Below, one piece after another: positions 7,146 to 14,451 of a stretch of 16,177 nucleotides of DNA. The stretch comes from Bacteroidota bacterium (lineage in GTDB: Bacteria > Bacteroidota > Bacteroidia > Chitinophagales > Saprospiraceae): contig JAJRUR010000247.1 in assembly GCA_024277695.1 (NCBI GenBank), positions 1 through 16,177 on the forward strand. The letters are read 5' to 3'. Each line of letters begins with the position of its first letter. The first letter of the stretch is position 1. The notes under the pieces were generated by a model, which did no database searches, was not told where the DNA came from, and saw only the letters and a list, made by a program, of their open reading frames with translations. Both the position numbers and the translations under genes were made by a program.

Positions 7146-7679
7146 ATGAACGATCAGTTAAAAAATTATATCCATAAAAATCGTGATACTTTTGAAGAAG
7201 ATTTTGACCCTTCAAAAGTCTGGAAAGCTATCGAGTCCAAAACCAAATCCGAAAACAAAATATTTTTGTTTAATCCAAAAATAATGTCTTATGCTGCAGC
7301 GATCATCATACTGCTCATCGCAGGTTTTGCCATAGGCAAATGGGTCAGCCCGCCACAGACTACCATCGTACAAACCACATTGGGCAAGCAATACCAAGAA
7401 ATAACTCGCTACTACACTCGACAGAGCAATGACTTGCTCATCCAAGCACAGCAAGCCAATATAGACCAAAACGTCATCGAAGACATCAAAGGACTCGACC
7501 GACAATATTTAAAGCTCGAAAAAGAATTTTTAACCGCTCCGATTACCAAACGAGAGAGCATACTGAACGCCATGATCCAAAACGCTCGTACTCGAGTAGA
7601 ACTATTACAATACGTCATCGACATCAAAAAGCAATATAACTATGGAAAAAACATATCATCTCAGACTACTAAAATCTAG
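7146..7679 (+). CDS. Single-pass membrane protein in the anti-sigma position
   Basis: This 177-residue protein has a charged cytoplasmic N-terminus (1-44, including FEEDFDPSKVWKAIE), one transmembrane helix (about 45-66, IMSYAAAIIILLIAGFAIGKW), and a helical periplasmic part (67-177) rich in Gln, Asn and charged residues. The layout of cytoplasmic segment, one helix and periplasmic sensor, placed directly after an ECF sigma gene, is that of an anti-sigma factor. There is no zinc HxxxCxxC motif, so it would not be the zinc-binding type, and I do not recognise a named family. Its last 38 bases overlap the start of the next gene in another frame, implying translational coupling. Role as sigma regulator: inference. 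Confidence 0.85.
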   Translation: MNDQLKNYIHKNRDTFEEDFDPSKVWKAIESKTKSENKIFLFNPKIMSYAAAIIILLIAGFAIGKWVSPPQTTIVQTTLGKQYQEITRYYTRQSNDLLIQAQQANIDQNVIEDIKGLDRQYLKLEKEFLTAPITKRESILNAMIQNARTRVELLQYVIDIKKQYNYGKNISSQTTKI

Positions 7680-8790
7680 CATCGGGATTGCTATTATTTT
7701 TTGGTTACTTATATATTCGGTCAGCCTTGCGGCAAATAATACCGAAGATTTTCAGAAAAAACTGCACAAAGAATTTGTCATTGCGCCGGATGGTCAAGTG
7801 GACTTAAGCAATAAATTTGGAGAAATTCGGATCAACGGATGGGACAAAAATATCGTCGAAATCGAAGTGACCATCACTGTAGATGCCCGCAACCAACAAA
7901 AAGCCAATGAAGTTTTTGATCGTATCCACATTGCATTTGACCATAATGCGGATTGGGTATCTGCACAAACTTTGATCGATGATAAAAAATCTTGGTGGAA
8001 TATCGTCACTTCTAACTTTAGCTCCGGATCAGATAAATTCCAAATCGATTATCTGGTACACATGCCTTACGGATGCAAACTCGATGTATCCAACAAATAC
8101 GGTAACCTCTACATCGATCAACTCAATAACTTCTGTGACATCAACGTCAAATATGGTAACTTTACCATAGATCAAATTAATGCTGACATGGATATCCGGC
8201 TCGGATATGGTAATGGACAATTGCGAAAAACATTAAATGCAGATTGCGAACTCAAGTACTCCAAACTGACCATTCTCGATATAAAAGATCTAGATATAGA
8301 GTCTAAGTATTCCAAAATTATCATCGACAAGGCTAATAATATAGAAACAGAATCCAAATATGATGGTTATGACATCGGAACGATTTCTTCGCTCATCGCC
8401 AACGGAAAATACGACCATTACGAGATCGAATTGGTTAGAGATCTGGACTTTTCCTCAGCATATACCAATCTTAAAATAGACGAACTCACCGACAAGGCTC
8501 AACTCTATATGTCCTACGGTACAGCAAAAATCAAAAAGCTACATAAGGGATTTGACGCAATCAAAGGGACAGGCAAATACCTCAACTTTATCATCACAAT
8601 AGAAGAAGGTGCGTCATACAGCTACGAGCTCACAACAAAATATGGTGGTATCACTGTCCCCGATGAGGACTACAATTCGATCTCGGAGGATCATGCCCAA
8701 CAAATCTCCGGCAGGCACGGTAGCCAAGCCCAAAAATCAAGCATACAACTCAAAACCGCTTATGGCAAAATTCTTTTAAAAGAAAGATAG
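7642..8790 (+). CDS. Exported repeat protein, probable beta-helix/DUF4097-like, third gene of the sigma operon
   Basis: This 382-residue protein has a signal peptide (1-31, hydrophobic IGIAIIFWLLIYSVSLAA) and a mature part built from about a dozen short strands marked by an aromatic-Gly/Ser turn: NKFG (57-60), NKYG (151), VKYG (169), LGYG (187), LKYS (205), SKYS (221), SKYD (238), GKYD (255), SAYT (272), MSYG (290), GKYL (311), TKYG (332) and TAYG near the end. Spacing is mostly 16-21 residues, as expected for rungs of a right- or left-handed beta solenoid. Similar 'adhesin-like' proteins often follow sigma/anti-sigma pairs in Bacteroidota. The ligand and function are unknown. There is no lipobox cysteine after the signal peptide, so it is likely periplasmic or outer-membrane-associated rather than a lipoprotein. 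Confidence 0.85.
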   Translation: MEKTYHLRLLKSSIGIAIIFWLLIYSVSLAANNTEDFQKKLHKEFVIAPDGQVDLSNKFGEIRINGWDKNIVEIEVTITVDARNQQKANEVFDRIHIAFDHNADWVSAQTLIDDKKSWWNIVTSNFSSGSDKFQIDYLVHMPYGCKLDVSNKYGNLYIDQLNNFCDINVKYGNFTIDQINADMDIRLGYGNGQLRKTLNADCELKYSKLTILDIKDLDIESKYSKIIIDKANNIETESKYDGYDIGTISSLIANGKYDHYEIELVRDLDFSSAYTNLKIDELTDKAQLYMSYGTAKIKKLHKGFDAIKGTGKYLNFIITIEEGASYSYELTTKYGGITVPDEDYNSISEDHAQQISGRHGSQAQKSSIQLKTAYGKILLKER

Positions 8791-8854
8791 ACTCAAGATA
8801 TTACATTTCGCAAAACGTGCATGCCAAGAACATTTTGGATATGTATGGGGGAAG

Positions 8855-11416
8855 TTAATTTTTGTCCTCCCCTTCCACACTCGGCTCAAAACCATCCAGA
8901 TACTTTTCTTCTTGATTGTCATCGGCATCATCATATTCGGGGATATCATTCCATTCCAAAGGCTCTAAAAAATCGGGTAGATAGCCAAAGACTGTTTGGA
9001 GTCGCTGAAGTACTTCTTCTTTTTTCTTATCCCCATGTTCGAATCCTCGTTTGACGAGTTCTTTATTGATCTCATAATCAAAATCTGTGGTAGTCCCTTG
9101 GATATTGAAATACATATTGAACCACCCGTCTTTTTGGGCTTCGAAGATCTGTCCGATTTTTTTGGTTTTATGGAGTTTTTGCCCTAAAAGTTGGCCTGCA
9201 TTCAATTTGAGATTGTAGTGGATTCTTTGGTCGATTGTGTGGTATCCGGTGAGCACAATATTGCTTGCGGAGTTTTGGATGAACATCGTCGGGATGACCA
9301 CACCACCTTTGCGCAATTCGATGAGATTGGACAGTTTACTGAAGCGTATATTTTCTAATTCTTCAGTATCCACATATTGAGAAAACTGCTTCAGGATATC
9401 GAGATTTTTGAGTGTACCGTCTTTAATCGAAAAATATGCATCGGCCTCTGTTTTGACTTTGTCTATATTTCCGGTAATATCCCAGTACGTTTTTAAATGA
9501 ATCTTGGCATCCATCTTGCCGGATATATTTTGGTACGAGATGAAGTTTTGATCAAAATTATTGAATTGTGCAAAGAGTTCTTCTACTTGGATTTGGTCAA
9601 CTTGGATTTTGCTTTGGGCATCAAGACTTGGCGTAAAACTACCTTGAGTTTCTAACTGAACATGTCCATCAAATCCCTCAAAGGATGACTCTAGTTTGTA
9701 TTGGCCATTGAGCTGTACTATACTTGCAGATACTTGTCGGATATGGAGTTGATCAAAGTCGACTTGAGAACATTCCAGTTGTACTTGAGAGCTGATACGA
9801 TCGTGCCAATCGGGTTTGGTCGTCTGATTATTGACCGCGATGACTTGGGGTTTTTGATGAGTAATTCGCTGATAGAAATTCCATAATTTTTGAGCATCGA
9901 TTTTGTCTGCCATCAAATTTGTTTTGAGTTTGCTTTGGCCCTGAGCCAAATACAAAGAGCTGACGAAAGACTCTATTTTTCCGTGAAGACGCATTTTTTG
10001 CTTATCGATCGCCAAGTGGACATCATCAAAACTTAAAACATCGTCCCGGGCAGTTAAGGACACTGTCGGGATATAAATCTTAGAACCGACGTAGTCAAAA
10101 CTCAGTTCTCTCAGGCTAATATTGGCAGATAGGGCATCTATAGGAGGGTCTTGAGCTCGGATAGCTGACAAGGGCAGTTTTGCTATCCGTAGAGTATTTA
10201 CATAAGCGGTGCCCTGTAAGTTGCGGATATTTTTTTCTTCTGCCAGATGGCTCAATTGGCTCAAATCTATCTGGCCGCTGAGTTCGCCCGATAGTATCGC
10301 TGCAAGCGGATTAGTAATCTCCAACCTACCGACGATCTTCTGTCCATTCCATTCCATTTGGAGGCGATCCAAGCGGATTAGACTCGAGCGGATATTGTTC
10401 TGTTGCCCATTATCGTAGTGCAATTGTGTATGGACTATTTGGATAGGATCTGTGTCCCTACCCAACAAGAGTTCTGCATCACTTATATCTGATTGGATGT
10501 TGATATGTGGATAGCTGTTTGCAGTTTTGAGCCCCTGAATCTGTAGATCAAAGCGATGTTTTCCCTTTGGGCGGTAAACTTTGATATTACGAGCATATTT
10601 TTGCGGAAGCAGTTTGATCAGATCAATGGTACGTGCTCTTGCATTGGTGAGGTGCACCTGATAGTTTGTTCCGGTTTGTTGGTCCTGGATGCTCCCTTGA
10701 ATTTGGGCGGTAACACCTCCCAGATCAAATTTGGTTTTGGATATGCTGTATTTGGATGTCTTTCGGTCAATAGAAAGGCGGCCGGAGAGATTGACCGAGC
10801 GTTTGGTTGCATAATCCATATCATCTATAGTGAGATAATTCGTTTTGCCTTGAGCTTCTAAGTCCAATTTGATAAAACGCTCTAAGATCTTGACCTTGGC
10901 ATCCAGCCGATTTACCCAAAAAGAATAGATATCTTCAGTCTTTTGGTCCTTGTATATCAGCTCCACATCATTGAACCGGATAGCATCCAGACGGATCGGG
11001 GCAGATTTTGCAGAAGAGTTTTTGTCAGAAGAAAATATTTTTTCAAAATCGGTCTTACCGTCCTGCTCCTTGCTGACCGCCAGTTTGCCATTTGTCAGTA
11101 CGATCTTGCGGATCACAATGGTCTTTCTAAGAAGTTTCAATCCGTGGAGGTCACAGTCAAAAGACTCCGACCGCAGAATGGTCTTACCGTCTTTTTCCAG
11201 TTGGACATTGGTCAGTTGTGCACGGATATGAGGAAAAGAACGAATAAAAGAAATCTCGATATCATCATAACTCAATTTTGCATTGAGTTGGGTTTTGAGT
11301 CGTTCGAGCACCGAAGTGGCTATGTCGTTTTCATAGATTGTGACCAATGAAGCAAACAGCATCAGGGCAGTCAATACGCTGATGCTGAAGATTTTTATAA
11401 TTTTGATTTGATTCAT
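8855..11416 (-). CDS. AsmA-like protein, large inner-membrane-anchored periplasmic protein
   Basis: This 853-residue protein begins with one transmembrane helix (about residues 7-27) and then the AsmA-type opening: an amphipathic SVLERLKTQLNAKLSYDDIEISFIRSFPHIRAQLTNVQLE block and repeated short beta strands. The C-terminal AsmA_2-like region includes IKDGTLKNLDILKQFSQYVDTEELENIRFSKLSNLIELRKGGVVIP and ends in NMYFNIQGTTTDFDYEINKELVKRGF. AsmA-like proteins are bridge-shaped proteins tied to phospholipid or outer-membrane homeostasis; a lipid-transfer role is inferred from the family. A highly acidic tail (EWNDIPEYDDADDNQEE) closes the protein. The ATG at 11414-11416 immediately precedes the basic residues and helix, as expected. 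It is convergent with the sigma operon across 64 bases and divergent from mnmG. Confidence 0.88.
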   Translation of the reverse strand: MNQIKIIKIFSISVLTALMLFASLVTIYENDIATSVLERLKTQLNAKLSYDDIEISFIRSFPHIRAQLTNVQLEKDGKTILRSESFDCDLHGLKLLRKTIVIRKIVLTNGKLAVSKEQDGKTDFEKIFSSDKNSSAKSAPIRLDAIRFNDVELIYKDQKTEDIYSFWVNRLDAKVKILERFIKLDLEAQGKTNYLTIDDMDYATKRSVNLSGRLSIDRKTSKYSISKTKFDLGGVTAQIQGSIQDQQTGTNYQVHLTNARARTIDLIKLLPQKYARNIKVYRPKGKHRFDLQIQGLKTANSYPHINIQSDISDAELLLGRDTDPIQIVHTQLHYDNGQQNNIRSSLIRLDRLQMEWNGQKIVGRLEITNPLAAILSGELSGQIDLSQLSHLAEEKNIRNLQGTAYVNTLRIAKLPLSAIRAQDPPIDALSANISLRELSFDYVGSKIYIPTVSLTARDDVLSFDDVHLAIDKQKMRLHGKIESFVSSLYLAQGQSKLKTNLMADKIDAQKLWNFYQRITHQKPQVIAVNNQTTKPDWHDRISSQVQLECSQVDFDQLHIRQVSASIVQLNGQYKLESSFEGFDGHVQLETQGSFTPSLDAQSKIQVDQIQVEELFAQFNNFDQNFISYQNISGKMDAKIHLKTYWDITGNIDKVKTEADAYFSIKDGTLKNLDILKQFSQYVDTEELENIRFSKLSNLIELRKGGVVIPTMFIQNSASNIVLTGYHTIDQRIHYNLKLNAGQLLGQKLHKTKKIGQIFEAQKDGWFNMYFNIQGTTTDFDYEINKELVKRGFEHGDKKKEEVLQRLQTVFGYLPDFLEPLEWNDIPEYDDADDNQEEKYLDGFEPSVEGEDKN

Positions 11417-11511
11417 TTGTCAGAAAACATATTATCAAAAGTTATTATATCAAAAACAGTGCCATGGTACCACAGGGAGGGACATCCTAAACGGAAGAGA
11501 GATGTCTGTCA

Positions 11512-11542
11512 TTGCAGAAGAATAGCAATAATTCTATCTTTG
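11512..11542 (+). promoter_or_regulatory. Predicted housekeeping promoter of mnmG, giving a leaderless transcript
   Basis: TTG at 11512-11514 is followed after 20 bases by TATCTTTG at 11535-11542. The mnmG ATG starts at 11547, only four bases past the -7 element, so the expected transcription start falls at or within a base or two of the ATG itself. There is no room for a ribosome binding site. Confidence 0.65.
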
Positions 11543-11546
11543 CAGT

Positions 11547-13412
11547 ATGTTTTCAGAATATGATGTCATCGTAGTAGGAGCCGGTCATGCCGGATGTGAA
11601 GCGGCTGTGGCTGCTGCCAATATGGGTAGTAAGGTCTTACTCATAACGATGAATATGAATACAATAGCCCAGATGTCCTGCAATCCGGCAATGGGAGGTG
11701 TAGCCAAGGGACAAATCGTACGTGAGGTAGATGCCCTTGGTGGATACTCGGGTATAGTCACGGATCATACGATGATCCAATTTAGGATGCTCAACCGATC
11801 CAAGGGACCTGCGATGTGGAGTCCTCGGGCACAGAGTGATCGGATGCTTTTTGCGGCCAAATGGCGTCGAATGTTAGAAGAGCACCCGGGTATCGATTTT
11901 TGGCAGGAGATGGTCAGAGAGATTATCGTCCGAGGAGATGTCTGTTGTGGAGTCAAAACAGGCTTAGGTATAGAAATAGCTGCTCGAACTGTGATTCTGA
12001 CCAATGGTACTTTTCTCAATGGATTGATCCACATAGGCGAAAAACAATTCGGTGGTGGACGAGCAGGAGAGAAGGCCGCTACGGGACTCACCGAACAATT
12101 GGTCCAACTGGGTTTTGAATCGGGCAGGATGAAGACCGGGACACCGCCGAGAGTGGACGGTCGGAGTTTGGACTGGGACAAGATGGAGCTACAACCGGGT
12201 GATGAGCATCCGGGCAAATTTTCTTTTACGCAAACACCTCGACTCCAAAAACAACGACCTTGCCATATCAGTTATACGACACCGGAAGTACACGAGCTGC
12301 TCAAGACAGGATTTGATCGGTCTCCGATGTTCAATGGGCGGATCAGAGGACTCGGACCTCGGTACTGCCCTTCGATTGAGGACAAAATCGATCGATTTGC
12401 CGATCGCGATCGACATCAATTATTTATAGAACCCGAGGGTTGGGAGACCGTCGAGGTCTATGTCAATGGTTTTTCTTCATCGCTGCCCGAAGAAATACAA
12501 TACAAAGCACTTAAAAAAGTACCCGGCTTTGAAAATGTAAAGATGTTTAGGCCCGGCTACGCCATAGAATATGATTTTTTTCAACCGACGCAGTTAAGAC
12601 CAAATCTAGAGACTCGTCGCATACGGCATTTGTTTTTTGCCGGCCAAATCAATGGGACAACAGGATATGAAGAGGCTGCCAGCCAAGGTCTTATGGCAGG
12701 GATCAATGCCCATCTGTCTCATACCGCAAGGGAGCCCTTTATACTTAAAAGGTCCGAAGCATATATCGGTGTATTGATCGATGATCTGATCAACAAAGGG
12801 ACAGACGAACCCTATCGTATGTTTACATCAAGGGCTGAGTACCGCATCCTCCTCCGCCAGGACAATGCCGATATCCGATTGACACCTTTGGTAGCCGGAC
12901 TTGGTATGCACGATCTGGATCAACGTATGGCGCGCCTCAAAACCAAAGAAGCAGATATCCGTCAACTCAAGAGTTTTGTTAGTAGTACCGGAGTATCCCC
13001 GGATCTGATCAATCCATTTTTGGAAAAAATGAATTCGGCAGCCCTCCGCCAACAAGTCAAACTCAAAACCATACTCAGCAGACCGCACATCAGCCTACAC
13101 CAGTTAGCATCCTATCTTCCCGAACTAAATACCTTGCTCCAAAAACTTGATGAAGAAGTCATCACCGGAGCCGAAATCGATCTCAAGTATGAAGGGTATA
13201 TCCAAAAAGAACAAGAGCAAGCAGATAAACTCCACCGACTAGAGAGTGTACGCTTAGACCCCGAGCTGGACTATCAAAAAATCCTATCCCTCTCCTCCGA
13301 AGCACGCGAAAAGCTCCAAAAGCTCAAACCTCTAACCATCGGACAAGCGAGCCGGATCAGCGGAGTCTCTCCTGCAGATGTATCTATACTCTTGGTGATG
13401 ATGGGTAGATGA
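11547..13412 (+). CDS. mnmG: tRNA uridine-5-carboxymethylaminomethyl modification enzyme MnmG (GidA)
   Basis: MnmG works with MnmE to add the carboxymethylaminomethyl group to the wobble uridine of several tRNAs, using FAD, NADH and a folate carbon donor. The 621 residues are full length. The N-terminal FAD-binding motif is VVGAGHAGCEAAVAAANMG, with the glycines at residues 11, 13 and 16. It is followed by the conserved SCNPAMGGVAKGQIVREVDALGG block, the FAD-domain return segment HLFFAGQINGTTGYEEAASQGLMAGINA, then SRAEYRILLRQDNADIRLT. The helical C-terminus ends in ISGVSPADVSILLVMMGR, the usual MnmE/tRNA-interacting end. The ATG is fixed by the conserved opening and the promoter four bases upstream. 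mnmE is not in the window. A T9 run at 13441-13449 follows the gene, but the hairpin before it is weak. Confidence 0.98.
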   Translation: MFSEYDVIVVGAGHAGCEAAVAAANMGSKVLLITMNMNTIAQMSCNPAMGGVAKGQIVREVDALGGYSGIVTDHTMIQFRMLNRSKGPAMWSPRAQSDRMLFAAKWRRMLEEHPGIDFWQEMVREIIVRGDVCCGVKTGLGIEIAARTVILTNGTFLNGLIHIGEKQFGGGRAGEKAATGLTEQLVQLGFESGRMKTGTPPRVDGRSLDWDKMELQPGDEHPGKFSFTQTPRLQKQRPCHISYTTPEVHELLKTGFDRSPMFNGRIRGLGPRYCPSIEDKIDRFADRDRHQLFIEPEGWETVEVYVNGFSSSLPEEIQYKALKKVPGFENVKMFRPGYAIEYDFFQPTQLRPNLETRRIRHLFFAGQINGTTGYEEAASQGLMAGINAHLSHTAREPFILKRSEAYIGVLIDDLINKGTDEPYRMFTSRAEYRILLRQDNADIRLTPLVAGLGMHDLDQRMARLKTKEADIRQLKSFVSSTGVSPDLINPFLEKMNSAALRQQVKLKTILSRPHISLHQLASYLPELNTLLQKLDEEVITGAEIDLKYEGYIQKEQEQADKLHRLESVRLDPELDYQKILSLSSEAREKLQKLKPLTIGQASRISGVSPADVSILLVMMGR

Positions 13413-13713
13413 GTCAATAGAAGCTAAGAAATAGAGTTGATTTTTTTTTGAGAGAATGTAGTGGTTATGTACTTTGCATAAGTACATCAGCTTTAAATAT
13501 TTATATAATATATAATAATCTACTAATCATCAATCTAACATTTTATAGAGAAATTTATTTAGTACTTTGGCTTAGACACAGCCAAAAAATATCGGATAGG
13601 AAGGGTAAGAAAGATTGGATGAGCTGAACTATCTTTTTGAGTTTATGATTTTCTTAAGAACTACAAATCTCTTCCATGCGTTATATTGCAAGATGCTTAA
13701 CAAATCAGAACCG
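13413..13713. other. Gene-free AT-rich spacer after mnmG with two hairpins
   Basis: After mnmG there is a T9 run (13441-13449) that may end transcription, although only a 4-base stem (TCAA/TTGA) precedes it. A perfect hairpin follows: ATGTACTT (13467-13474), loop TGCAT, AAGTACAT (13480-13487). A second, TTTGGCT (13566-13572), loop TAGACAC, AGCCAAA (13580-13586), has an A-run after it, so it suits termination on the minus strand if anything. The frame of the next gene extends back to 13615, but those extra residues precede its signal peptide and look non-coding. No RNA gene was recognised. Confidence 0.5.
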
Positions 13714-14355
13714 ATGCACCTTCTAAAAATCACCCTAGTACTGTTCTTCTTCGCTACGCTACAGCTCTCCGCCCAAAAAAACAGAGACACGACACTCGTA
13801 CAGTTTTCAGGTATGATTGTGGCTGAAGAAGACGGCGAACTCCTCCCTGTTCCTTACGTAAATATAATCATCAAGGCATCCAATCGGGGCACTTACTCTA
13901 ATCTGGACGGGTTTTTTAGTATTGTTGGCCATAAAGGCGATCGCGTGGAGTTTTCAGCAATCGGATATACAACAGTGGACTTTGTCATACCGGATAGTTT
14001 GCATGAAAACCGCTATACTATCTATCAGATACTCAGTCGCGATACTATCAACCTACCCGAAGCTGTCGTATATCCCTGGCCGAGTCGAGAACACTTCAAA
14101 GTAGAATTTTTGGCACTCAATGTCGATGATGCACTCCACAAAAGAGCAGTCGAAAATCTCTCCGATCAAACGATGGCTTACTTAATCAAATATACTCCCT
14201 CAGACGGCAAAGAAAATGCCAGTCTATATCTTAGACAGCAAGCTACGGACTTTGTTTATCGAGGACAGATCAAGCCACAGAACATCTTCAATCCAATAGC
14301 CTGGGGACAGTTTTTCAAAGCTTGGAAAGAAGGTAAGTTCAAAAATAAAAAATAA
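13714..14355 (+). CDS. Secreted carboxypeptidase-regulatory-like domain protein
   Basis: From the ATG at 13714 the protein is 213 residues. It opens with a clean signal peptide (MHLLKITLVLFFFATLQLSAQ, cleavage likely after AQ or SA), followed by a CarboxypepD_reg-like beta sandwich (about 30-110): PVPYVNIIIKASNRGTYSNLDGFFSI, then GDRVEFSAIGYTTVDFVIPD. A family-specific tail follows with INLPEAVVYPWPSREHFKVEFLALNV and ends NPIAWGQFFKAWKEGKFKNKK. I recall this short architecture as conserved across Bacteroidota without a TonB receptor attached, and its role is not known to me. In-frame alternatives are ATG 13693 (seven more residues) and a longer opening at 13615; the signal peptide position argues for 13714. 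metF follows with its own promoter. Confidence 0.87.
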   Translation: MHLLKITLVLFFFATLQLSAQKNRDTTLVQFSGMIVAEEDGELLPVPYVNIIIKASNRGTYSNLDGFFSIVGHKGDRVEFSAIGYTTVDFVIPDSLHENRYTIYQILSRDTINLPEAVVYPWPSREHFKVEFLALNVDDALHKRAVENLSDQTMAYLIKYTPSDGKENASLYLRQQATDFVYRGQIKPQNIFNPIAWGQFFKAWKEGKFKNKK

Positions 14356-14394
14356 AGGCTGAAGGACGAGGATCCTTTGTTCTGATGCAAGAAA

Positions 14395-14427
14395 TTTGTT
14401 TCGCTATCATTTGAGGCATTATCTTTG
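14395..14427 (+). promoter_or_regulatory. Predicted housekeeping promoter of metF
   Basis: TTTG at 14395-14398 is followed after 21 bases by TATCTTTG at 14420-14427, again the Bacteroidota -33/-7 pattern. The start of transcription would be near 14432, leaving about 20 bases before the metF ATG at 14452. That is too short for a known methionine or SAM riboswitch, so any methionine control would have to act elsewhere. Confidence 0.6.
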
Positions 14428-14451
14428 TTATTTCCTTTAGCGAAACTAACT

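Noticed and set aside
8996..11350. Plus-strand open frames lying over the AsmA-like gene
   Set aside because: They are antisense shadows of the long minus-strand frame, with no family motifs, signal peptides or starts with supporting context.
13615..13713. Upstream extension of the CarboxypepD_reg-like gene
   Set aside because: Residues before the ATG at 13714 would place 33 residues in front of a typical signal peptide; the shorter start is better.
6625..13950. GCGATCGC octamers (near 6627 and 13938) and the CGATCGCGATCG cluster in mnmG, considered as a repeated highly iterated palindrome
   Set aside because: Only a few copies, all inside coding sequence and easily explained by codon choice (Arg/Asp/Ile); no sign of a genome-wide element from this window.
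14356..14451. Possible SAM or other methionine riboswitch before metF
   Set aside because: The predicted leader is about 20 bases, and no conserved riboswitch core or multi-stem structure is visible.
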